Source of the DNA: a virus
Direction: 5' to 3' (one strand)
Virus record (IMG/VR): IMGVR_UViG_3300028779_000026
Location: 1-27,753 of that record
Length of the DNA: 27,753 nt
Shown here: positions 22,501 to 27,753 of the stretch, one piece after another
Layout of the letters: the number at the start of each line of letters is the position of its first letter
Position numbering within the stretch: position 1 is the first letter of the stretch
Position numbers and translations under genes: made by a program
The notes under the pieces: generated by a model
Databases searched by the model: none
What the model was told of the DNA's origin: nothing
The model's input: the letters and a program-made list of their open reading frames with translations, nothing else

Positions 22501-23466
22501 CAAAACAATAATTCTGTTACCACCGTTGGAACAGATGCTACCCAGATCACGACATGGTTTAGTGGCTACTATATCGGCAATGGTGGTTCGGTCGCGGGAG
22601 CAACGCCTCAGCAAGTGCAACAGCAGTCGTTTACCTCTACGCCCGATGTTGGTGTGGCCGACGCCTACGTTTTAGATTTTTCTCCGGCCGTTACAGCGTT
22701 TACTGACAATTTCCTGTTTATGTTTTCGCCGGCCAACAGCAATGCTACGACGACACCAACCGTAAAGTTTAATTCGTTATCGACCGTAACAATTGTTAAG
22801 GCAGGCGGCGCAGTTGCGGTGGGCGATATAGTCGCGGGTAAAAACGCCATATGCCTATACTCATTAGCTAACAACAATGTTGAGCTCATTAACCCGCAAG
22901 GCGTCGCGGGTGCACCCACGCCCGTGATTGATCCGAATTATTTAGCGACGTATTTCTATCCAGTCGCAACGCCAGCGATCAACGCATCGAATACGATAAC
23001 GAAGAATCACATATATTTTACGTACATCGGGTATGTGGCACAGAGTGTTACGATTAATTATGTAACGTTTAATTGTGCGTCCGGCGCATCGTGGTCGGGA
23101 GGAAGCATCGACGTGGGGTTATGCTCTTCCTCACAAGCGCCCAATAGCGCAGGAGGATCGCCAACGCTTACACTATTGGCAAGTGAGCGTATCTCATCGC
23201 TCGGGGGTGGTGTGAATCACAACAGTACTCCTTTAGGGTATACCGTTGCGGCGGGTACGTATTTATGGGCAGCTTGTAGCGGTTCCGCTGCAGTGACGGG
23301 GAATGCTTCAATGCAGCCCCTGACAATTGATCCGCAGTCCTTGAGCACCGCTCAATTTTCGGGAGATTTCTTATCGTCGGGTGCAACATCGTGGGCGACT
23401 TCCGTCATTTTCCCGATCACTAATTCCACGGCGGTTGCATGCCCCTACATGACCATTAACACTTAG
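19498..23466 (+). CDS. Giant tail-fibre/receptor protein with eight repeats and C1q-like domain
   Basis: 1322 aa from the ATG at 19498. After a short N-terminus and a Gly linker it has Y-L-P-L-T-G-G-T-L-T-G-T-L-T-L, the classic phage tail-fibre motif. Seven tandem repeats of ~105 aa follow (nucleotide starts near 19984, 20293, 20608, 20926, 21241, 21553, 21868), each beginning V-Q-x-x-A-F-N-x-G-x-D-x-G and ending G-E-L-L-A-G-x-x-Y-x-x-x-Y...L-L-N. A ~140-aa C1q/TNF-like jelly roll comes next (22160-22590; V-A-P-L-N-G-I-Y-H-F-D), then an eighth repeat (~22605) and a distinct C-terminal domain with scattered Cys. Gly-rich linkers separate some repeats. It presumably trimerises and binds a host surface molecule. 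Low charge and many Asn/Thr are typical. Confidence 0.85.
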   Translation: MTPAQFLEYCAIFGVTTGGGGGSGYLPLTGGTLTGTLTLASGANLDVSDITRIPQAWYYDLVNVSFGITHTTTNAFYVMNTAATTCSDSLGVATYSPGVVFGINNISAGDVTFLPNSPDTIDGNVSLTVPSQTSVIIMAAATQWSTIAQANFGGGGGGVTSIQVQQGAFNFGTDSGTGSAYVVACSPAITGSYADAMIVSFVPLNNNATNTPTLNAGAGAHTITYNGNTLVTGDIGATYSVSCQWSASRGTWQLLNPRSSIILAYDIQRNVYTSGTDTGAANSYDVNPSNAVAFYTDNMVIQFIPAHSNTSASTLNISGVAAAAIVKQGQAALVAGDLVAGTPAVVIYSTVNSNWLLLNPQSASSASASQVQANAFNNGVDAGTANTYSTTLSPAVVTLTNGLPVSLLAVANSNTGASTLDVNGTPVSIHNLQGAALSGGEMLAGYNYNFVYDTANSWFVLQNSSLASGGGGVTSAQVQSSAFNSATDAGVTANAYVGVYSPVVASLTGGIFILNNIAHANTASSTLDVGTGAIAIVNNMLSPLVGGELLAGVSYAFLYDPIATDFIILNSSLLGAATSGLQVQQSAFNLGLDSGIADAYVVDLTPTVTSLTNGLPLQFTPLNTNATANPTVQVNAVSPTAILLANGQPVAPGDLNTASLASMVYAAGLGGFILLNPYVSFVSGYDVQQQKFTYAIDSSGSANAIVLALAPPIVSNGVVNVTFQCANTNTGATTIDVGFGAIPLVTNTGALVGGELLTGGTYSACYNAAVNSYVLFNSSLSGGGGGVTAAQIQGNAFTSAVDTGVTNAYVVSLTPPLGSYSNFASFWFTTPNTSSGNCTINVNSLGVTDLLDTLGHQLPPGAIVAGVPYQVIVYAGVCTVVNPSPVAIAFGAYSNSTTTLAASSFTKVQFQIKEFDMGDNYDNVTNYRFVAPLNGIYHFDSLVTVNDANVVTTSMYNVSLYINGSEYKQGNQGTIYNGASSTSNISVDVQLSGGDYVEIYCQNNNSVTTVGTDATQITTWFSGYYIGNGGSVAGATPQQVQQQSFTSTPDVGVADAYVLDFSPAVTAFTDNFLFMFSPANSNATTTPTVKFNSLSTVTIVKAGGAVAVGDIVAGKNAICLYSLANNNVELINPQGVAGAPTPVIDPNYLATYFYPVATPAINASNTITKNHIYFTYIGYVAQSVTINYVTFNCASGASWSGGSIDVGLCSSSQAPNSAGGSPTLTLLASERISSLGGGVNHNSTPLGYTVAAGTYLWAACSGSAAVTGNASMQPLTIDPQSLSTAQFSGDFLSSGATSWATSVIFPITNSTAVACPYMTINT

Positions 23467-23470
23467 GGCA

Positions 23471-23500
23471 TTGAAAAACGCGGCCGCACTGTAGTATAGT
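23471..23500 (+). promoter_or_regulatory. Rightward promoter before the packaging genes
   Basis: TTGAAA (23471-23476), 18-bp spacer, TATAGT (23495-23500). The 12-mer TGACGGCCTCGT begins at the last base of the -10 box, exactly as at the helicase promoter (9759), which suggests one protein controls both. Confidence 0.75.
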
Positions 23501-23533
23501 GACGGCCTCGTAACCAACACAGGACGACATGTC

Positions 23534-23791
23534 ATGACCGCTCCAATCGATCCGAAAGATAGCCAGATACAACAGATGGGTGCCGCGTTAACTCAGCAAG
23601 GCGCACGTATTCAGGCGTACACACAGGCATTGCAAGAAGCGACCGCGAAAGCCGTCGAATTGCAATCGCAAATCAACATGGGCAATAACCAGTTGCAAGC
23701 GTTGAATGGTCGTTTAGCGCAGATGGAGAAACAGCTAACTGATGCAAATGCGAAGATCGCCGAGTTAACCCCACCACCCGCTAAGTCGTAA
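23534..23791 (+). CDS. Coiled-coil protein
   Basis: 85 aa, MTAPIDPKDSQIQQMGAALT start. From residue ~15 to ~78 an uninterrupted heptad-like helix rich in Gln/Ala/Leu (Q-A-L-Q-E-A-T-A-K-A-V-E-L-Q-S-Q-I, G-R-L-A-Q-M-E-K-Q-L), ending in P-P-P-A-K-S. AGGA lies ~10 bases before the ATG. Directly upstream of the large terminase and with its own promoter. Such short coiled coils occur in phages as spanin-, scaffold- or fibre-assembly helpers; none can be chosen here. Confidence 0.75.
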   Translation: MTAPIDPKDSQIQQMGAALTQQGARIQAYTQALQEATAKAVELQSQINMGNNQLQALNGRLAQMEKQLTDANAKIAELTPPPAKS

Positions 23792-23794
23792 TGC

Positions 23795-25417
23795 ATGCCG
23801 CTTCCATTTGCGTTTGATTGGAAGCATCCGGATTATGTCGCAGTATTTCACCACCGTGCGGAAACACTGCGACGGATTCGGGCAGATCCCGATTGTGTAC
23901 CACTCCTGCGCACCTACTATAAAACGCACATCGCTGATTTTATCGACGATTGGGGAACGACTTACGATCCCCGTAACGTTGCGCGCGGGCTCCCGTCGCT
24001 CATGCCGTTTATTTTGTTTCCTAAGCAGCGCGAATGGATCGAGTTTTTCCTGAAGTGCTGGCGCGAGAATCGTCCGGGCTTAACAGATAAATCACGCGAG
24101 ATGGGTATGTCGTGGCTAACAATGGCCGTCGCTTCGTCAATTTGTGCGCTATATGATGGCGTCGAGGTGGGCGTTGGTTCGCGCAAAGAGGAATACGTCG
24201 ATCACCGCGGCGACCCGAAATCGTTATTTTGGAAGGCGCGAAAATACGTCTCGAATCTCCCCGCAGAGTTTCGCGGAACATGGGACGAGCGTAAGCATTC
24301 TCCGTACATGCGTATCGAATTCCCAGACACTCAATCGATAATCACAGGGGAGGCGGGCGACAATATCGGCCGTGGTGCGCGTGCAGCTTTCTACTTCGTT
24401 GACGAAGCCGCTTGGCTACCACGTCCAGAACTCGTAGAGGCGTCGCTCGCCGAAACAACGAACTGCAGGCAGGACATAAGCACACCGCACGGCATGAACA
24501 ACCCTTTCGCGCGTAAGCGCCACGGCGGTCGTATCGATGTGTTCACATTTCACTGGCGGGACGATCCGCGCAAGGATCAAGCGTGGTACGAAAAGAAATG
24601 TTTCGACATTGACGACCCCGTTGTAATTGCTCAAGAAATAGACCTCGACTATAATGCATCACAGGAAGGCGTTTTAATCCCAGCGATGTGGATTCAGGCG
24701 GCCATCGATGCCCACGTAAAGCTAGGTATCACCCCCACCGGGGCGCGTAAGGCCGCGTATGATGTGGCAGACGAAGGCAAAGATAAAAACGCACTCGCAG
24801 GACGTCTGGGCGTTGTGGTGGAGTATTTAGAAGAATGGAGCGGCAAAGATGGTGATCTTCTCGAAAGTACGGAGCGTGTTTTTCGCATGTGCGATGTGCT
24901 GGGCTATCACGATGTGGATTATGACGCGGACGGATTGGGTGCCGGAGTCCGAGGCGATGCACGACACATAAACACTATACGGAAGGGACGGGGTGTCCAT
25001 ACGATCAAGTTTAACCCGTTTCATGGTTCAGGCAGTGTGACTAACCCCTTGCACAATCCGTTTCGGTTAGATGGTGAGTTTAAGGACGGGGAGAAAGGCC
25101 GCACGAACGAAGACTATTATGAAAATTACAACTCACAATCATGGTTCGCGCTACGTCGCCGCTTCATGTACACTTATCGTGCAGTCGTGAAGGGCATCGA
25201 CGTTCCGCCGCAAGAAATCATTTCGCTCCCCTCCACGCTAGACGGTTTAGGTAAATTAATCGCAGAGCTCGGACAACCTGTGATTATCGAAAACACTACA
25301 ACGGGTAAGATGTTAGTTGATAAAGCGCCCAACGGCGCGAAGTCGCCAAATAAGGCCGATGCGATTAAAATAGTATTCGCACCAATCAAACAGACAAGAG
25401 GGGCATGGTCAAAATGA
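23795..25417 (+). CDS. terL: Terminase large subunit
   Basis: 540 aa. ATPase half: Walker A-like S-R-E-M-G-M-S-W (100-107), Walker [10 protein letters not shown] (199-207) with the catalytic Glu. Nuclease half (RNase H fold): [10 protein letters not shown] (321-330), D-Y-D-A-D-G-L-G (376-382) and K-A-D-A-I (near 520-524) provide the metal-binding acids. This enzyme drives DNA into the procapsid and cuts it. The start ATG is four bases after the previous stop codon; the end overlaps the portal gene by 13 bp. Confidence 0.95.
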   Translation: MPLPFAFDWKHPDYVAVFHHRAETLRRIRADPDCVPLLRTYYKTHIADFIDDWGTTYDPRNVARGLPSLMPFILFPKQREWIEFFLKCWRENRPGLTDKSREMGMSWLTMAVASSICALYDGVEVGVGSRKEEYVDHRGDPKSLFWKARKYVSNLPAEFRGTWDERKHSPYMRIEFPDTQSIITGEAGDNIGRGARAAFYFVDEAAWLPRPELVEASLAETTNCRQDISTPHGMNNPFARKRHGGRIDVFTFHWRDDPRKDQAWYEKKCFDIDDPVVIAQEIDLDYNASQEGVLIPAMWIQAAIDAHVKLGITPTGARKAAYDVADEGKDKNALAGRLGVVVEYLEEWSGKDGDLLESTERVFRMCDVLGYHDVDYDADGLGAGVRGDARHINTIRKGRGVHTIKFNPFHGSGSVTNPLHNPFRLDGEFKDGEKGRTNEDYYENYNSQSWFALRRRFMYTYRAVVKGIDVPPQEIISLPSTLDGLGKLIAELGQPVIIENTTTGKMLVDKAPNGAKSPNKADAIKIVFAPIKQTRGAWSK

Positions 25418-26910
25418 TCGAATGGATGAAGCGAATATTCAATAAACCAACAGCCGCACCCGTAGTAGCCACCCCTGTGGAACATTTACGCAGACGTTTC
25501 ACGACTGACGAAATAGATTTTAAAGGCCAACAGCATAAAGCCGACGAGCTCATGCAAGCGATGATTGATAGCGGCATGAAGCCCCTGAAAGCCGCTATCA
25601 GGCCGGGCATGGCGATGGACGGAGCGTTTAACCCGATTAAATCGGCGTTTTACCCGCAAAACGCTATCCCGCAAGCGCAAATGTTATGGTACGCCCAGCA
25701 AACGTTTATCGGATATCAGTTATGCGCGGTATTGTCACAACAGTGGTTAGTGTCAAAGTGTTGTCTAATGCCGGCACGCGATGCAGTTCGAAACGGCTAC
25801 GAAGTTACCGTTAACGACGGGAGCGACGTTAATCCCGATATGCTCGATGCGATTCGAAAGCTAGACGATGCGTATAAAATCAATCTTAACATGATCGAAT
25901 TCATCCACATGGGGCGCGTGTTCGGCATTCGCATCGCCATGTTCATGGTAAAAGTGGATAACCCGATCGACTACTACAAAAACCCGTTTAACCCAGACGG
26001 TATAACACCCGGTAGCTACGTAGGTATTTCACAGATCGACCCCTATTGGACCACCCCCGAGCTCGATAACGAAGCGGCCGGATCACCCGGTTCGATCGAT
26101 TTCTACGAGCCGACTTGGTGGCGTATCGGACAATATCGGGTACACCGTTCGCACCTCGTGATATTTCGTACCGAGGAAGTCCCTGATATTTTAAAACCGT
26201 CGTATATTTACGGTGGTATCCCGATCCCGCAGAAGATTTGCGAGCGCGTATTCGCGGCCGAGAAGATCGCGAACGAGGCGCCTATGTTGGCACTCACCAA
26301 GCGTACGGACGTGATCAGTACTGACCTCGCACAGGCCGTAGCTAGTCAAGAGGGATTTGACGAACGGGCGGCAGAATGGATATTCCGTCGTGACAATTAC
26401 GGAATTAAAATGATTGATAGCGAATCGGAAAAGATGGAACAGTTTGACACATCCCTAGCCGATCTTGACGAAGTGATCATGACGCAATATCAGCTTGTCG
26501 CAGCGGCCGCGAACGTACCAGCCGTTAAGTTATTGGGGACACAACCGAAGGGGTTCAACAGCACTGGCGAATATGAGGAAGCGAGTTACCACGAAGAACT
26601 GGAATCTATTCAGCGCCACGATTTAACGACGTTACTTAACCGCCATCACATGATGCTGATACGTAGTGAGATATCACCCGGTAACCCGTTCGAAGTGACG
26701 GTTTCGTGGAATTCACTTGACGCGATGACCGCAAAAGAATTAGCCGAATTAAACAAGATGAAGGCCGAAACAGATCAAGTACTATCGAACATTGGCGCAA
26801 TCGACGGACAGGACGCAAGGAACCGCGTGATCACTGATCCCGAATCCGGATATAGCGGGATCGAAGACGACGCACCAATACCGGAACAAAGCGAACAAGA
26901 GGGGGCATAA
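25405..26910 (+). CDS. Portal protein, DUF1073/Phage_portal_3 type
   Basis: 501 aa. Characteristic elements: [17 protein letters not shown] near 81-97, F-I-G-Y-Q-L-C-A, a [15 protein letters not shown] segment, [10 protein letters not shown], and the late [24 protein letters not shown] wing typical of DUF1073 portals. Twelve copies would form the DNA channel and head-tail connector. The 13-bp overlap with terL means coupled translation, the usual terminase-portal arrangement. Confidence 0.93.
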   Translation: MVKMIEWMKRIFNKPTAAPVVATPVEHLRRRFTTDEIDFKGQQHKADELMQAMIDSGMKPLKAAIRPGMAMDGAFNPIKSAFYPQNAIPQAQMLWYAQQTFIGYQLCAVLSQQWLVSKCCLMPARDAVRNGYEVTVNDGSDVNPDMLDAIRKLDDAYKINLNMIEFIHMGRVFGIRIAMFMVKVDNPIDYYKNPFNPDGITPGSYVGISQIDPYWTTPELDNEAAGSPGSIDFYEPTWWRIGQYRVHRSHLVIFRTEEVPDILKPSYIYGGIPIPQKICERVFAAEKIANEAPMLALTKRTDVISTDLAQAVASQEGFDERAAEWIFRRDNYGIKMIDSESEKMEQFDTSLADLDEVIMTQYQLVAAAANVPAVKLLGTQPKGFNSTGEYEEASYHEELESIQRHDLTTLLNRHHMMLIRSEISPGNPFEVTVSWNSLDAMTAKELAELNKMKAETDQVLSNIGAIDGQDARNRVITDPESGYSGIEDDAPIPEQSEQEGA

Positions 26911-26914
26911 GGTA

Positions 26915-27178
26915 ATGACAGATTTTAGCGTAGCGTTAGAAGGCATTAGAAAAGGCGGGAAGTACGCAAGATTAAGTAAACCAGACGAGGTAGTGTATCT
27001 CGTCATGGGCTCTAAATTCACCGTGAATCGTCCGCCGCTCAATGCGATGTACGCACAAGGCACCGTGATCAACTATAGGCCGCATATCGATATAAAACTG
27101 GTCGATGGGACATGTGGCGTATGGACTCCGAGTAACGAGGATATCCTAGCCGAGGATTGGATCGAGATAGTGTGGTAG
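26915..27178 (+). CDS. DUF2829 / Tad2-like protein (candidate anti-Thoeris)
   Basis: 87 aa. D-F-S-V-A-L-E-G-I-R-K-G-G-K-Y-A-R (3-19) and the ending D-G-T-C-G-V-W-T-P-S-N-E-D-I-L-A-E-D-W match the DUF2829 consensus (F-x-x-A-L-x-x-L-K-x-G-K-x-x-A-R ... W-x-P-S-x-x-D-x-L-A-x-D-W). Members of this family named Tad2 sequester the cyclic nucleotide signal of bacterial Thoeris defence. Whether this one does is inference. It sits in the late block right after the portal. AAGGTA precedes its ATG. Confidence 0.85.
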   Translation: MTDFSVALEGIRKGGKYARLSKPDEVVYLVMGSKFTVNRPPLNAMYAQGTVINYRPHIDIKLVDGTCGVWTPSNEDILAEDWIEIVW

Positions 27179-27204
27179 GAAGTTATTAACGAAAGGACAC
27201 ATTA

Positions 27205-27426
27205 ATGCGTAAACGGCTTAAAAGTTGCCCGTTTTGTGGTAAACGAGCGGAACTGATCGAAGACATGGATCACCACGGCGAATGGTTTGATCTGGGTTGT
27301 TCCGACGAGGAGTGTATCGTAAAAAAAGTATTTTACCGTCAACCCGTCGACCATTTAGCAGCAGCAATAGAAGCATGGAACACAAGGCCGACCGATGCGA
27401 AAACGAATAAAACTAACGCCTCGTAA
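27205..27426 (+). CDS. Lar-like zinc-ribbon protein (restriction-alleviation family)
   Basis: 73 aa. L-K-S-C-P-F-C-G-K-R-A at 5-15, W-F-D-L-G-C-S-D-E-E-C (27-37) and A-I-E-A-W-N-T-R (54-61): the C-P-F-C-G...C-x-x-x-x-C...A-x-x-x-W-N-x-R layout of the Lar/restriction-alleviation family of phage and prophage proteins. Lar itself modulates type I restriction-modification; most relatives are untested. AAGGAC ribosome site. Its end overlaps the head-morphogenesis gene by 32 bp. Confidence 0.88.
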   Translation: MRKRLKSCPFCGKRAELIEDMDHHGEWFDLGCSDEECIVKKVFYRQPVDHLAAAIEAWNTRPTDAKTNKTNAS

Positions 27427-27753
27427 ACAAGAGTGGGCGGAAAAACGTAAAGTGACGCTTGTGGGAACACCACTTAATCACAACGCATCCGCGATGTTAC
27501 GGTATCAACGAGCATTGCTTGCACTCGTTCGAGAAATGAAACGCGCCACCACCCGTGAACTGGTACGCGTATTTGAATCTCGGACGGGCGAAGCATTTAT
27601 GACACAACAAGCGGAAGCCGAAGCCATGGACTTGATATCTATAGATACCAAGATGGACATGACGTCTATAGATATCAAGTCGGCCACTGACGCAGCACTG
27701 AACCTGACCCCGAAAGCGAAACAATCTATCGCTAAACTATACGACCGTTTTAC
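27395..27753 (+). CDS. Head-morphogenesis protein, 5' part (cut by window end)
   Basis: 119 codons are visible from MRKRIKLTPRKQEWAEKRKV and the frame is open to the window end. The segment L-R-Y-Q-R-A-L-L-A-L-V-R-E-M-K-R-A-T-T-R-E-L-V-R-V-F-E resembles the N-terminal helix of SPP1 gp7/Mu F-type minor head proteins, which follow the portal gene in many phages and end in a minor-head domain not yet reached here. Position after the portal supports this. A 17-bp inverted repeat lies inside the coding sequence. The ATG overlaps the Lar-like gene. Confidence 0.75.
   Translation, partial: MRKRIKLTPRKQEWAEKRKVTLVGTPLNHNASAMLRYQRALLALVREMKRATTRELVRVFESRTGEAFMTQQAEAEAMDLISIDTKMDMTSIDIKSATDAALNLTPKAKQSIAKLYDRF
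27629..27681. repeat. 17-bp perfect inverted repeat inside a gene
   Basis: Arms 27629-27645 and 27665-27681 are perfect reverse complements separated by 19 bp. The arms are A+T-rich and themselves contain GATATC and TCTATAGA palindromes. They encode the near-repeat S-I-D-T-K-M-D-M-T-S-I-D-I-K. Confidence 0.95.

Overview
This window looks like part of the genome of a tailed double-stranded DNA bacteriophage (Caudoviricetes). The packaging and head module (small terminase, large terminase, DUF1073-type portal, head-morphogenesis protein), a complete phage replication module and dozens of tiny genes coupled by ATGA overlaps all point that way. I see no integrase, no CRISPR array and no bacterial housekeeping gene. 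Strong sigma70-like promoters (TTGAC-N17/18-TAnnAT type) and good Shine-Dalgarno sites suggest a bacterial host, probably a proteobacterium, but the host cannot be fixed from this sequence.

Layout. Positions 1-9713 are read leftward (minus strand): small accessory genes, a family A DNA polymerase with a zinc-binding insertion, an XRE-type regulator, a HAD polynucleotide-phosphatase-like protein, a probable ssDNA-binding protein, a DUF2800-type PD-(D/E)XK nuclease and many very small genes, including several under 60 codons. At 9713-9785 overlapping divergent promoters separate these from a rightward replication block (9785-14776): SF2 helicase, VRR-NUC-like nuclease, a TetR-like HTH protein and a primase-polymerase/SF3 helicase. 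A 21-bp tandem repeat ending in a terminator hairpin (14771-14903) lies between this block and a second leftward block (14888-18424) of small genes. That block is interrupted by a terminator plus promoter unit at 16696-16788 and by about 460 bp without genes (17281-17738) packed with hairpins, which I interpret as a large structured RNA on the minus strand. A regulatory or origin-like region (18425-18847) with repeated TCCGTCAT sites separates this from the rightward late block (18875 to the end): small terminase, a giant fibre protein of eight ~105-aa repeats plus a C1q-like domain, large terminase, portal, a DUF2829/Tad2-like anti-defence candidate, a Lar-like zinc-ribbon protein and the start of a head-morphogenesis gene.

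Regulation. A palindrome of the form TGACG-N4-CGTCA sits on the -35 boxes of several promoters (5437, 7347, 9759, 16736; a variant at 11388). A 12-mer TGACGGCCTCGT directly follows the -10 box of two rightward promoters (9759, 23500). A perfect 59-bp promoter element is present twice (7307, 16696). Together these suggest one shared regulator coordinating early leftward, replication and late transcription.

Most interesting for follow-up: the 17281-17738 structured RNA with a tRNA-like acceptor/T-arm, the TCCGTCAT array, the shared operator network, and the counter-defence pair downstream of the portal.
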